Shown: positions 35,176 to 61,300, counted from the stretch's first letter. The stretch: 64,000 bases of DNA from Flaccisagitta enflata (GCA_965153355.1 OZ231128.1:14818001-14882000); one strand, 5' to 3'. The notes: generated from the letters alone by a model not told the origin. Translations and numbers: made by a program.

Positions 35176-35496
35176 GGGCAGCGGCTCCAAAGGGGACAAA
35201 GTCCTGTTGAACACAGGGGGACTTTTGTTTGTCATTCCATCTATCTGTCCGTCCATCTGTCCATCCCCCCTCGGGCCCTCTCAGGCCTGAAATCTGCCAT
35301 CACAGGCCTGAAATCTCCCTTCCCAGGCCTGAAATCCCCCCTCTCAGGCCTTGAATCTGTGAGGGCAGATTTCAGGCCTAAGAGGGCTTGAGGGGGGAAA
35401 AAGAGACAGACAAACAGATGAACAAATGGACGGACAAACAAACGGACAAAATCCCCCCTGTGTTCTACAGGACTTTGTCCCTTTCGGGGCCCCTGT
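35176..35496. mobile_element. Foldback element E3
   Basis: GGGCAGCGGCTCCAAAGGGG and GTCCTGTTGAACACAGGGGG pair with CCCCCCTGTGTTCTACAGGA and TCGGGGCCCCTG. The interior CAGGCCTGAAATCTGCC units are partly inverted. Confidence 0.72.
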
Positions 35497-35639
35497 TAAG
35501 GCCTCACAGATCGTTCATTGTTAGTTCATTAGTTACAACTACTAATCACTTGAACAACTTTTCACTGAATTTAACTCTAGTTTATCTCACGTCCGCGTCT
35601 AGAACAAAAACAAAAACTCTGATTTAAAAAAGTTAACAA

Positions 35640-35975
35640 GTACCCCGGGGGTACAACGATGCGTCCATATGCTGCTTAGCTTGTTAAAAATGATGCAATA
35701 TTGCATCAATCATGATGAATGATGCAATGACAACATTTTGGGTCATTTTCTTGAGTTTTTGACTCGTGTTCACGGACCAACAGACTGATGGACGGACCGA
35801 CGGACAGACAAAGCCTCTTACAGAGATGCGTGGATGTCAATGTCAATGGAATGATGCAATATCCTGAGATATTTCCAAGATTCTATGCGTTTTCATCATT
35901 CTTAACTCGATCACCGCTACCAACGGATGGACGGACGGACAAAGCCTCTTACAGAGATGCGTGGACGGATCTAAA
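35640..35975 (+). mobile_element. Family B-like repeat, duplicated 3' end
   Basis: ACAACGATGCGTCCATATGC at the left. There are two copies of GACAGACAAAGCCTCTTACA or similar followed by GAGATGCGTGGA (35806-35835 and 35935-35972), then CTAAAAA. The loop sequence differs from the other B copies (TGGA). Confidence 0.6.
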
Positions 35976-36265
35976 AATCAATCGTTTTTTCTAGTCTGCT
36001 TTGAAAGCGAGTCCAAAAGAATATGATTGACTCAACTGGATCAACCAGACAACGTTTTCTTACCTTGGAAATGCTATGATTAACACCATGCAGACGACGA
36101 CTTCTGTGCCGTTATTCCTCCGCCAAAGTTACCCTCCGCCAAAGTATCCTTATCCCCAACCCTCATTTCTGTCTGTGCGGCTTCTGCCAATAACAATTTA
36201 AAAGAGATCCGTCTCAAGACCAAAAATGGAATGAAAGACGAAAAGAACACATCAAAGATATTTTT

Positions 36266-36283
36266 AGAAGACTCACTCTCTCT

Positions 36284-36326
<43 letters not shown>
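36266..36326 (+). repeat. (TC)n microsatellite
   Basis: Interrupted CTCTCT run. Confidence 0.92.
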
Positions 36327-36328
<2 letters not shown>

Positions 36329-36454
36329 CTCTATGAAGGGCAGAATTGCGTCTTTGAAGCTGTGAACAACATTGAAAAGCCTTCAGATACGGCGTTTGGT
36401 AGGTGGTACCCGTACCCGGTTACCTAGTACCCATGGTAGTAACCTCATAACTCT

Positions 36455-37405
36455 CGATGAGTTTACAGGTCACATGCTTTCAAATCGAGCTGCCGCCATA
36501 ATAATAGCTTCTACTTACGGGTCACTTGTTTTGAAGTCGGGTTGCTGTGTAATGTGGGCTTTTGCCTCCAGCTTACAGGTTGTATGCTGACAAGTCAGGC
36601 TGCTGTTGTAACATATGCTTTTGCTTCTAGCTGTCAGGTCATATGCTGATTGGTTGGGTTGTTGCGTAATTTGGGCTTCTGCTTTTAGATTACAGATCAC
36701 ATACACTCAAGTTGGGCTCTTGTCATCATGCAGGCTTTCACTTTTAGCTTACAGGTTATATGCTCTCAAATGGAGTCTTGGTTGTATTGTGGACATCTGC
36801 TTAGTGCTTCTAGCTTACAGGTCAAATGCTTTTTAGTTTGGCTGCTTTCATTATACAGGCTTCCACTTCTAGCTTACAGGTTGTATGCTTCTAAGTAGGG
36901 TTTGGGTTGTGATGTGGGCATCTGCTTAGTGCTTTTAGCTTATAGGTCAAATGCTGACAAGTCTTAATTTCTTTTTATATTGCGGGCTTCTGCTTCTAGC
37001 TTACAGATCATATGCTGAGCAGTTGGGTTGCTGTTGGAACATGGGCTTCCACTTTTAGGCATACAGGTCATATGCTGACAAGTCTGGCTGCTGTCACAAT
37101 GTGGGATTCCACTTACAGGTCAGCATACAGGTCATATGCTTTTAAGTATGGCTATTGTCGTTATGTGGGCATCTGCCTCTTGCTTACAGGTCATGAGCCT
37201 TCCAGTCTGGCTGCTATCATAGTGTGGGAATCTGCTTCTAGCTTACAGGTCATATGCTCCCAAGTTGGGCTGCTGTCCTAATTTGGGCATCTGCTTCTAG
37301 CTTACAGGTCATATGCTTCCAGGTTGGGCTGCTGTCGTAATTTGGGCATATGCTTCTAGCTTAAAGGTCATATGCTTCCAAGTTGGGCTGCTGTCGCGTC
37401 TCAAC
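36455..37405 (+). repeat. ~58-bp minisatellite, ~16 copies
   Basis: The units contain AGCTTACAGGTCATATGCTT and AAGTTGGGCTGCTGTCGTAA, then TTTGGGCATCTGCTTCT. Divergence is higher at the left, and the last four units are nearly uniform. No coding is indicated. Confidence 0.8.
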
Positions 37406-38147
37406 GTGGGCTTCTGCTTCTTATTCTGATTATCCATTTCTACGCTGATAATGATTTATATATCAATTTAATTTCACTTGAATATGTAGCAGTAAACAAA
37501 ATACAAAGGCAATGACTACAAGAATAACAAAAGGGAGGATTTATGCTACCGGCAGCTCCGCATACATTGGCAAGCTTTGGAAACTGAAAACGAAGAGTGT
37601 GTCATTCTTTTTATGAATTTTAGGTAAACATCACTAAATCAGCGTTTTTTTTCTCACCAGAACCACATTTATGTTGCATAAATGAATACATCTGAGACAT
37701 TGAATCCAGTCCCTGGACGGAATTTGTGGCTTCACCACCTCGGCAAAAGTTGGAGATATTTTTCTCATGAGGGATCAGGTTTTACGATGAAATGCGAGTC
37801 CTCGAATAGACACGATGGGCAACAAAGTTTTGCTTGGTAATCAATCCTCTTTAGAATAACATCCAACTGATTTGAACGAGTGGCCAAGTGGTGTGCTTCT
37901 CATGTTTCTTACTCGGTTAATTTTAGAGTTTATGGTTGATGTCACTTATCGTAACTCGATAAGATGGTCTACTCGGTACTCCTTTTTCATGAGAATGACA
38001 TCCCATTGATTTTAATGACTGCTTGGTCAAGTGGTGTATTTCTGTATTTCTCATGTTTCTTACTCGGTTAAATGTAAAGCTTACGTTTGGTATACTTATC
38101 GTGCCGTGACCAGAAGGCAGAAGTTTAAACTGACTAAACATGTCCAA
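37406..38147. other. No gene seen, local duplicate
   Basis: A diverged ~170-bp duplicate sharing CTCATGTTTCTTACTCGGTT occurs at 37860-37930 and 38020-38090. Confidence 0.55.
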
Positions 38148-38242
38148 AGAGTTGTTGTTGTTGTTGTTGTTGTTTATGTTGTTGTTGTTTATGTTGTTGT
38201 TGTTGTTTATGTTGTTGTTGTTTATGTTGTTGTTGTTGTTTA

Positions 38243-38284
<42 letters not shown>

Positions 38285-38300
38285 CGTTGTCGTTGTCGTT

Positions 38301-38332
<32 letters not shown>

Positions 38333-38352
38333 CGTCGTCGTCGTCGTTGTCG

Positions 38353-38398
<46 letters not shown>

Positions 38399-38518
38399 CG
38401 TCGTCGTCGTCGCTGTCGCTGTTATTGTCGTTGTAGTTGTCGTTGTCGTCGTCGTGGTCGTCGTTGTCGTCGTTGTCGTTGTCGTTGTCGTTGTTGTTGT
38501 TGTTGTCGTTGTCGTTGC

Positions 38519-38551
<33 letters not shown>

Positions 38552-38609
38552 CGTTGTCGTTGTCGTTGTCGTTGTTGTTGTTGTTGTTGTTGTTGCCGTT
38601 GTTGTTGTT

Positions 38610-38661
<52 letters not shown>
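38148..38661 (+). repeat. (TTG)n/(TCG)n tract of ~510 bp
   Basis: TTG with TCG and some TTA/GCC changes. TCGTTG hexamers dominate the right half. Open in all + frames because no stop can arise; no gene. Confidence 0.96.
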
Positions 38662-38662
<1 letters not shown>

Positions 38663-39505
38663 GTTATTCAAGTCCCAGCTTGAACACAGCCAAAGCCACA
38701 TCTGGCACAAAAAGGTGATAAGTAGGAAAGTCAATTTTTAACTCTTGTTTCGTTTCCCATTACAAAGACGCTAACAACCAGTCACGCGGCATGGAGACTC
38801 GATTTTAGCCGACTAATGGAAATCCGGCATTCAGGTTTTTGGCTTTCTCCTTTTCGTTGTGTCTACCTCCTCCTCTTCCTCCTCCTCCTCCTCTTCCTTC
38901 TCCTCGCTTTCACTTTCGTCACTCCCTCCTCCTCCTTCTCCACTCCTTCTCCACCCCTCAATCAATCTCCATCACTATCCCAAATATCCATGTAAACTTA
39001 CAAGTCACAACCAGAAACGCAGTGTCCCCAATCCACCCACTATCAATATCCAATGCAATATATCATGGACTAATGGAAACCGACAACCACCATCCACCAT
39101 CCACCATTCAGGAAGTGTCCCCAAACTACCAGCCATCGATCTCTACTCACATCAGAAACCCTCAAAATCACCCATTGTCCCCAACGCAATCCCCCCACCA
39201 TCGATCGCCAATATTGGTCATTACCTTGCCGATCCTCATGGCCTCATCCATCCATATCCAGAAGCGCAAAAGAAATGACCCCATCCACCTACAATCTATG
39301 TTTCCTACCTTGCCAACCCATGGAAACCCACAACCACTCATAAAGTTTCATATCCAGGACGAGGAAATCGCTCTTAAGCAGGAATAAATCCTTTTATCTA
39401 ACAGCGTTTTACAGTTGTTCAGTTTTCATTGAAAAAAGCACAGGCGAAATAAAACAGATTCTCTTTGATTTTTACTCACAGCGATGCCGAAAGAACAAGG
39501 GACGC
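38662..39505. other. C-rich unassigned stretch
   Basis: An open 183-codon frame at 38839-39387 is rich in Pro, Ser and His because the DNA is CCA/TCC-rich. It resembles no family and has no clean context, so I do not call it. Confidence 0.5.
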
Positions 39506-39750
39506 GGGGTCACAATATCGTTGCGGACGAATGGGCAGGGGCAGCGAACCCCCATCCGCGCCCAACGCCCCTCCCAACCCCCTTCCAACACAAACACATA
39601 CACAAAAAACTTCTAAAACGCTCGTTCTCCCACTTTTCAACTGGTGCTCACGAACCAACCAACAGATGGGCCGACGGACCAACGGACCGATGGACCAACG
39701 GACCAACGGACAAAGCCTCTTATAGAGTTGCGTGTCCGCAACTAAAAGGT
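39506..39750 (+). mobile_element. Family C short repeat
   Basis: GCGGGGTCACAATATCG with GTTGCGGACG, GGGCAGGGGCAGCG, a C-rich stretch, GGACCAACGGACCGATGG, then TATAGA and the hairpin GTTGCGTGTCCGCAAC with TAAAA. Confidence 0.8.
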
Positions 39751-39883
39751 TTGATAAATGTATTCTATCTATATTATCTATGGAGTTCCAGCTGTTATCA
39801 TCTCACATGCGACCGAATGAGGATTGAATAAATCGAATTTTAGAGGGTCACATGATTAGTCAAAATGATGCCCGGTCATTTAA

Positions 39884-40380
39884 AACAAGGTCAACAAACC
39901 TTAGTCGCGTGGTAATAAGGGTAATAAAGGTAACAAAGGTAATTAAGGTAACTATGGTAATAAAGGTAATAAAAATAATGAAGATAACGAAGTACCTATA
40001 TCTTCCTATAATTACCCACATTAACTACAACTACCTGTAAATACCTATAATTACCTAAAATTACATTAAATTCCCATAAATTATCTATAATCACCTATAA
40101 TTACCCATTATTTCCTATATTTCCTACAATTACCTCAATTTATGGTCCAAGACAACCTTTCTGATATAGATTACTAAAATACCTATATTTACCTATAATT
40201 ACCTGAAATTACCTAAAATTACATATAATTACCAAAAATTACCTAAAATTACCTTTAATAACCTTTAAATTGACTATAAAGCCTATAAAGCCTATATTTC
40301 AAAAAAGTTACCGACCGACAGACCGACCGACCGACCGACCGACATAGCGGCTTCTAGAGTCGCGTTCACGCGACTAAAAA
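39884..40380 (+). mobile_element. Family A repeat with AATTACCTATA-type interior
   Basis: Left end AACAAGGTCAACAAACC with GTCGCGTGG, then hundreds of bases of GGTAATAAAGG / AATTACCTATAATT units. These are followed by a GACC tract and GTCGCGTTCACGCGAC then TAAAAA. The same interior occurs at 45320-46672. Confidence 0.72.
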
Positions 40381-42108
40381 GACTTAGTGCGGGCATCAGC
40401 ACTAACCCTTAAGTTCGGGTTTTTGACTAGTATAGTCAGCAGGTCTATCAATTTCAATAGCAGCTGCGAAGGCTCTTGTACGATAAAGATATACAACAAG
40501 AGTCAGAAAAGAAAAAAAAGGACGCACTTTTTGATGGCTGATTTTGCCTATAAATCTTAGATAAAATAATTGAGTCTTAGACCATTTTAAATTTCTTTGA
40601 AAGTACTTTCATTTGGCGCCAATTTGGCATTTCTATCTTTTTCCCTTTAGAAATGGCATTAGTTTGAGTGAAAACATTGCCCAATTCAGTTTTGCAATCC
40701 CTATGAAGGTCACACTCTCTCATAGTGTCGCTTAGACTAAAAAGAAAAGACAAATTTGCTCTTTTCTATGATCCTCACTTGCTTTTACTCTAGTTGTTGC
40801 ATTTGCTGTTGCTCTCGTTTTGTTTGCTCTTGCCATTGTTTATTTCTCTTCTTCTTGCATTTGCTGTTGCTCTCGTTTTGGTTGCTCTTGCCATTGTTTC
40901 TTCTCTTGTTCTTACTTTCGCTGTTCTTCCCTTGATCCTGATCTTTCCTTGCTTTCGCTCTGTTTGCGCCTTGCATCTTCTTGCTGTCGTAAGAGGCGTC
41001 TTTGTCGATTTCAAATAATGATGAAAACAAATGAATAAGATATCGATGAACAGCGAGTTTGAATCACTGTTCATGTGGACTAGTGGACTTGTGGAGTAAT
41101 CGTGTAGAACCTGCAATCGGTAAGTTTTTTGTCATTTCATTATTCATTCCATAGGACAGCGTGCCCACGAAGCCAACATTCAGGGTATCAAAATGGGTAA
41201 AAATAGAAAACATACATGAGTGCAAATAGAAAATCAAGTGAATAAAAATGATTGAGATAAGACATGTATGATATTTGAAAGTAAAATTTGCATCCATTCA
41301 GCAAAAGACTAAGATCAAGCCTATGTTATTGAGGAACATTTACTGAAAATTTCCACAAATTTCCTTTTTGTCATTGACAAGGGGTTGGTCGAAATTATAA
41401 GTTTGCATAGAAAATGGAAAAATGAAAAAACAAAGAACATAGTTCTCTTCCCAAATCGTTTTTAGAGAGAACTATGTTTTTGAAAATGCAAAATTATTTT
41501 GGTTGTGGCTTTCTTATGATTTCGACCTCAGAAAATAGAAAAAAATGTCAACAAAATTTTACTTAAAATCTTCATTTTCTTGCCATTTGCCATGAAAATT
41601 GCTTATCAAAAGGCAACTTAAAGCGTAAAATCTGAAACAGACATACATAATAAGTGTATCCAGTGACAACTTGAGCAATGAAAACATTTGTGGATGGATA
41701 ATCAGTCCTTTATTGATGCAAAAGTGGGGTGAAGCACTTCATTTTTCCCTGGCAGATTTGACGTCATAGATAATCGGTAATTAATTATTCCCCATTTTTT
41801 ATCTTTTACCGAAAAACCACATAAATCAATAACTTGAAAATGTTGGTCGAATCGCTTGCACGAAAGTCCACTAGCCAATTTCGAATAGTTGGTTCGCCTG
41901 TTTGTTCCACCAACTGTAATGTCGGTCGGTTATGTTTTGGGACTTTATTGGTGTTTCGGTCTAAATTTTGCATCTCCCGATCAATTGATGAATTCCTATT
42001 TGCATTAATGGCTTACAGGCCGCGCCTCTTGCTTTCCGGTGCACAGTTACAGTGCAAATTAAGTTTAGCCGCGCGCAACGTCTTGGCCCGTGTTTCCGAC
42101 CTTGTTGT
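40381..42108. other. Upstream of legumain; no exon recognised
   Basis: The first legumain exon should lie somewhere upstream of 43180. Here I see only a CTCGTTTTGTTTGCTCTTGC duplicate (40800-40890) and AT-rich DNA. No signal-peptide frame with a phase-1 donor was found. Confidence 0.5.
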
Positions 42109-42373
42109 TTTTAGATGCGTCCTCGCATCTCTATAATAGGCTGTGTCCGTTAGTCGGTCGGTCTGTTGGTTGGTAACGCATTCATTAAAAACATTAAAAT
42201 CAAGCATTTTTCAACAGAAAAGTGGTTTTACCCCAGTAAAAGAAGCATACATCAAGTAATTCATCCATTCAATCATTCATTCATTCATAAATGATTCATT
42301 CATAACAAAAACATTCATTCATAAAAAACGTTCATTCAAAGAGGACGCATCGTTGGACTACTTGGCCTTGTTT
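42109..42373 (-). mobile_element. Family B short repeat
   Basis: In the element sense: 5' GATGCGTCCTC after AACAAGGCCAAGTAGTCC, an ATTCATTCATAAAAAAC-like interior and GACCGACCGAC. The 3' end is CTATTATAGA then the hairpin GATGCGAGGACGCATC and TAAAAA. Confidence 0.78.
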
Positions 42374-42593
42374 GTTTGAAGCTCAAAAGATGGAAGCACT
42401 TGATATAAAAAGGTAAATTTTGCAGTGTAGATTTTTGGATGTCTTTTCTGGTTGTGTTGTGACATTTGATCGTTTTTGTTACAGACGAAAAAAAAAAAAA
42501 ACAGAATGAATCTTTTCTTGGTCTGTTTCTTCAGCATTGGTAAATTCTATTTGTTTGAAATATGTGAATTGATAGATTGATGAATTAATTGAT

Positions 42594-42662
42594 GAATGAA
42601 TGAACAAATGAATGAATGAATGAATGAATGAATGAATGAATGAATGAATGAATGAATGAATA
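42594..42662 (+). repeat. (TGAA)n microsatellite
   Basis: About sixteen TGAA units. A second tract lies at 43047-43143, just upstream of legumain exon a. Confidence 0.92.
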
Positions 42663-43179
42663 GATAGACAGATAGACAAATGAATACACTTCATTTTTTA
42701 TAAGAACGTCATCTTTTGGCCAAAGCCTTCAAAAGAGAAAGAGAAAGGTACAGTGGACTACCGCATTTTCGTCACCTGACTTAACGACATTTCGGATTTA
42801 ACAGCCAAGTTTCTTTAGTCCCAAATTTTTACAGGCTTTTGTAATGTTAATTTTACTCGATTTAACAACACCCGATTTAACATCCAAACCTGATTTAAAG
42901 TCGCTATTTTTAAGTCCCATGGATGACTGTAACCTGATTTAGTGACATCAACCTCTTAATTGATAATTGAATGTATATGGATAAATGAAAAAAATGAAAA
43001 AAACGGACTTTTCATTTTCTCATGAATAAATGGATGCAACAGTAAATGAATGAATAAATGAATGAATGAATGAATGAATGAATGAATGAATGAATGAATG
43101 AATGAATGAACGAATGAATGACTGCATCAGTAAATGAATGAATGAACGAATAAATGATTTATTGGCCTTATCTCGACAG

Positions 43180-56360
<13,181 letters not shown>

Positions 56361-56364
56361 AAGA

Positions 56365-56493
56365 AACAAGGCCAAGTAGTCCAATAAGGTGCGACGTGTG
56401 GATCGTTGAACGAATGCGTTACCCAACAGACCGACCAACCGACCGACCAACGGACACAGCCAGTTATAGAGGTGCTTTGTCGCACCTAAAAAA
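56365..56493 (+). mobile_element. Family D short repeat, just after legumain stop
   Basis: AACAAGGCCAAGTAGTCC, GGTGCGACGTGTGG, ACGAATGCGTTAC, an ACCGACCAACCG tract, TATAGA and GGTGCTTTGTCGCACC with TAAAAA. It begins four bases after the legumain TAA. Confidence 0.8.
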
Positions 56494-56757
56494 AGAATCT
56501 AAAACGGGAAATTCAGGATTCCAAGTAGTACCTAGCAGCACCACATAGAATTTTACGATGAGTTGTTACATTCATTATAAAATATTGTTTACATCCTGCG
56601 ATTCGATATTCTGTAATGTACTTTGTGTTCCACATTTCATATTGTAAAATTCTACGAGCAAAATACACAAGAAGTAACATATGCTTTTGGATTCCTTACA
56701 TATGACAAATGACATTTTATTTTCATTAAGCTTAATATGGTAAAGCATTTCAGGTCG

Positions 56758-56944
56758 GGTACTACGCGACACTCGGCTTTGCTGGTTTGTCGGCTATCCC
56801 GTCAGTCAGTCGGTCCACCCTTAACTTGTTTTATGTTTTTGCGGTCTTTGGGCTCACTGCTTCTGCCCAAATGCTCTTGTGACCTCTAATACCACCCCTT
56901 CCCACCCGCACGCGACTGGGGTAGCCGTGTATCCGGCCTTGTTA
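56758..56944 (-). mobile_element. Family A repeat, reverse
   Basis: A degenerate hairpin end (CTACGCGACACTCGGC), a GTCAGTCAGTCGGTCC tract, CCCACCCGCACGCGACTGG and GTAGCCGTGTATCCGGCC. Confidence 0.7.
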
Positions 56945-56999
56945 AAAAGGTTAGAAGCTATCAACAAGGCAACACACGCCTTAAATGAGGGTGCCCTAA

Positions 57000-58190
<1,191 letters not shown>

Positions 58191-58193
58191 GTG

Positions 58194-58372
58194 ACTCGGG
58201 GTCACAATAAAGTTGCGGACGGACGGACAGGTACATGTAACACCTTACCACATCCTTACCCTTCCTCACCCCATGCTCACTCACACACAGATAATCTCAA
58301 CTGCAGCATCATAAATGCGCGTCTTCGTGCACTCAGCTCGTATAGAGTTACATGTCCGCAACTAAAAAGAAA
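58194..58372 (+). mobile_element. Family C repeat
   Basis: CTCGGGGTCACAATAAAG, GTTGCGGACGGACGG, then a C-rich stretch, TATAGA and GTTACATGTCCGCAAC with TAAAA. A 5' fragment of another copy (GGGGTTCCAAAATTGCTGC) is at 58434. Confidence 0.7.
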
Positions 58373-59088
58373 CTTCTATTAAGGTCACTAGTTTTATAGC
58401 AACCTTGAAAAAAGTTTTCAAAAAAATGTAACCCGGGGTTCCAAAATTGCTGCAGACGAGTGGGCACTGGGCAGTGGGCAGGGCGTACTGTCCCTCCCCC
58501 CGACACACACACTCACGTCATGTATACGAGTTTAGCACTTTTTGCCTTGTGCGTTACAGACCCACAGTCAGATCATCAAACAGACTGACAAACAGACAAT
58601 TCTTACAAAAATGACTAAAATATGGAAAAAGGGATTTGATGGCGAAAAAAAATCAACAAACTTTTCGCGAAGCAATGAATGGAAATTATGGAATGATCAA
58701 CAAAATTCATGGCTTATTAATGTAAATAACCGCGCAAGGAAATGATATTATCACAATTGTATAAAAGAATGTCATCTTTAGACAAACAATGTAGGCCATG
58801 GGGAAAAAAAACTGATTTATGATTTTTGAGAAAATGAAAATAGAAACCGTACAGCTTTGGTGTGAATTTTTCAGGGGAAAGCCGAATGTATAACAGCGTC
58901 TCTCAGGAGGAAACCCAACCAATTCAAATTCTTAATCACAATCATACTCAGATTAATTGCAACTGACCTATGTAGGCTACATTGTTCTGTAAAATTAGAT
59001 CAATACTAAGCCGTTCTGACATAATTCTCATGAAAAAAAAACAAAAAAATTGTGGCCAGAAACTATCTTATCATTTTCTTTTTAAGTC

Positions 59089-59286
59089 GCGTGCACGCGA
59101 CTCTTTACCCTGCTTTGTCCGTCTGTTGGTTGGTTGATCGGTTGGTCGGTTCCTTTTACTTTTTTGGTCATTAGGTCATTCTAAGTCATTCTCAAGAACT
59201 CTAAGTCATCTAAGTCATTCCAAGTCATTTTAAGTCATTTTAAGTCTGTAAGTCTCGCACGCGACTTAAAAATATTGGCCTTGTTT
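59089..59286 (-). mobile_element. Family A repeat with AAGTCATT interior
   Basis: AAGTCGCGTGCACGCGACTC at the hairpin end, a GTTGGTTGGTTGATCGG tract, about eight AAGTCATT-like units, then CGCACGCGACTTAAAAATA and GGCCTTGTTT. Confidence 0.75.
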
Positions 59287-59373
59287 CTCTATCAAAGCCT
59301 AAAAGATCGAAGTCGCGATTCATCTAAGCATGGGTTATGGACACTTACAATATCACCCATTTCCCACGTACAT

Positions 59374-59862
59374 TCACAACTTTTGAAAGATTTCGTATTT
59401 CTCCTTAAAATTTCTGTTGTTGTCAGCTTCTCTTACGTCAGCTCGTTTTTTCGCTTGTAAACGCGCTCGCATGTCTGCCACTGAAAGTCCAAAAACTGGT
59501 TCGCCGTCCAAACTTTTATTATTATTGTTGTTGCTGCTGGTGTTGGTGGCGCTGGTGCTATTATTGTTGTTGCTGCCATGGTTATTATACGCGGTAGTGT
59601 TGGTGGCGGCGGCGTGGTTGTCGCGACTGACTGCGGCGCTTTTCGACGGAATTACAACGCCGGCGTCAACGCCGTTGTTGACGCCGTTGTTGACGCCGTT
59701 GTTGACGTCGTTGTTGACGCCGTTGTTGGCAGCGGCCACTTCCGGATGCTCCACACGAGATGTTGAAGGCGGACTCTGCTTTTTGACGACGAAATTGGAA
59801 GACGCCTCCTCAGCAAAGTTGCCAGGATGAGGAGAAGGAAGAGGAGAAGCCTCCGGAGTTTC
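59374..59862 (-). CDS. Proline-rich gene, last exon
   Basis: The acceptor is TTTGTCTTTCAG (read on -) and the stop TGA is at 59374-59376. It has 162 codons. First comes a Pro/Ser part (ETPEASPLPSPHPG), then degenerate NGVNNDVNNGVNNG repeats (about residues 45-60) and a poly-Asn region. It ends in a charged, conserved-looking helix, FGLSVADMRARLQAKKRAD followed by FKEKYEIFQKL. That C-terminal block looks like a conserved motif, but I do not recognise the family. The three exons together give about 250 residues. A cytoplasmic scaffold or adaptor is a guess from the PPxY and low complexity. Confidence 0.65.
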   Translation of the reverse strand, partial: ETPEASPLPSPHPGNFAEEASSNFVVKKQSPPSTSRVEHPEVAAANNGVNNDVNNGVNNGVNNGVDAGVVIPSKSAAVSRDNHAAATNTTAYNNHGSNNNNSTSATNTSSNNNNNKSLDGEPVFGLSVADMRARLQAKKRADVREADNNRNFKEKYEIFQKL

Positions 59863-60058
59863 CTGAAAGACAAATTCGCGCAAAGAGATAAGTTTCATAA
59901 GAATAGGGTGATTCATTTCAGTTGCAACAAAAACAATCGACATAATCCGGCTTCCAGGAACAATTCTCAATGACTGTAAACAAGGCTTTGAAAAGATCAC
60001 GGTCTCCACTTTTTGCTTGTAGAATATCAAAATAACTGGACGCTTTATTTATCAACTA

Positions 60059-60827
60059 CAGGGTGTACCAACTCAGTTGTAACATAAAGAATCGATGTAT
60101 CTCAGCTTCTAGAGAAGATAATCTTATTCTGAAAAAAATTCCTAAAAGCTCTTAAAAAACGATTTTTACTCATGCCAAGGAAATAGATCAATCCTGTAAA
60201 AAATTTTACACATTCACAACCTAAAGTGAAGCAGCTATTTCTCATAAAACAAATTTAGCTGTCTTTGCCCATGGATACTGTTTCTTTAGAAGGCTCTCAT
60301 TTCAAAACGAATTGAGCTACAGACCTCAGATTGGTCTCAAATCAAAGATTTTTAGCTGTAGTTTTTGGCCCCAATAACAAACATCTTCAAAATAGTGAAA
60401 ATTTTGCATTTCTTTCCTTCAAAACCATGCTTTTAAAAAAACCTCGATTTCCAAAAGCATGATTTTGGCAAAAATCACAGTATTCTACCGAAAAAAATGT
60501 GAGTTCTTCTGTGAATTCTCTTTAATTACATAAAATATGTTTTTTTTTAGTAAAATTTGACATGTTTTGTCAAAAAATTTAGAAATAAAAGTCCAACAAA
60601 GAGAGTTTGATATTGGAAATCAGTAGAAAATAGCAAAATTTTAGCAAAAAGGCATTAACTTCCAAGCCTTTTTTCCACTGCTGTTTATACCTTCCCATTA
60701 TTTTTCTCCTATCAAGCAAAAATCGGTTTTCAAAAGCTCTTTAGAACTTTTTTCAGAATTATAATATCTTTTTTAGAAGCAGAGATACATCGATTCTTTA
60801 TGTTACAACTGAGTTGGTACACCCTGT
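60059..60827. mobile_element. TIR element M1 (769 bp, TA-flanked)
   Basis: CAGGGTGTACCAACTCAGTT / AACTGAGTTGGTACACCCTG. The arms extend past ATAAAGAATCGATGTATCTC with lower identity for over 100 bp. TA is on both sides. It lies in the last intron of the - strand proline-rich gene. Confidence 0.82.
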
Positions 60828-61003
60828 ACATATCCTTAGCCTTAGGTATCTATGTAGTCCACACCTTTTTTCTGTCCATTTGCTCCCATCATAGCGATGG
60901 CGTTAATTTTACACAAAAATTTTCTCAAAGGGTAGGGGGAGGGGGAATGTATAGTAATTTCTTCAAAATGATCAGAAAAGGTCAAAATGACTCATTGACT
61001 CAC

Positions 61004-61087
61004 CACAGAAGCTTCATAAGGCGGTGGCGGTGTGACCTGATCATTAGGACCGCTGCCACTTGGAGAAGGAATCTCGATTTCAAGTTG
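61004..61087 (-). CDS. Proline-rich gene, middle exon with PPPPY
   Basis: The acceptor is TTCCCTTACAG (read on -) and the donor is GTGAGT, both good. It has twenty-eight codons: QLEIEIPSPSGSGPNDQ followed by PPPPYEASV. PPxY is the ligand type bound by WW domains, so a WW partner is plausible but inferred. The start of this exon and its acceptor are tandemly repeated upstream (61088-61300). Confidence 0.68.
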
Positions 61088-61300
61088 CTGTAAGGGAAAA
61101 AAAAAGAGCAATCAATAGGACCGCTGCCACTAGGAGTAGGAATCTCAATTTCAAGTTGCTGTAAGGGAAAAACAACAATCATTAGAACTACTGCCACTAG
61201 AAAAAGGAATCTCGATTTCAAGTTGCTATAAGTGAAAAAAACAATTATTAGAACCACTGCCACTCTGAGAAAGAATTTCGGTTTTAAGTTGCTGTAAAGA
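61088..61300 (-). repeat. Tandem copies of a splice acceptor and exon start
   Basis: Three degraded copies, 65-71 bp apart, of the acceptor and first ~14 codons of the 61004-61087 exon. Each carries CAACTTGAAAT-like sequence after TACAG or TATAG, followed by the AGTGGCAG block. Confidence 0.75.

Noticed and set aside
36057-36210. Possible - strand exon with TTGGCAG acceptor and CCAAG/GTAAGA donor
   Set aside because: Splice sites look good, but all three frames contain a stop between them and no similarity is visible. It could only be noncoding or a terminal exon.
36455-37405. CRISPR-like regular repeat array
   Set aside because: Units are contiguous ~58-bp tandem repeats without unique spacers, in a eukaryotic context.
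38031-38741. Long Val-rich, Leu/Ser-rich and Thr-rich open frames
   Set aside because: They arise because (TTG/TCG)n has no stop codon in these frames. The DNA is a microsatellite with no splice or start context.
38839-39387. 183-codon Pro/Ser/His-rich frame
   Set aside because: Base composition (CCA, TCC, CAT) explains the residues. The alternative frame 38859-39278 is equally open, and there is no conserved motif.
40785-41038. Hydrophobic frames as the legumain signal-peptide exon
   Set aside because: Leu/Ala/Val richness comes from a CTCGTTTTGTTTGCTCTTGC duplication. No frame gives a start, a signal peptide and a phase-1 donor together.
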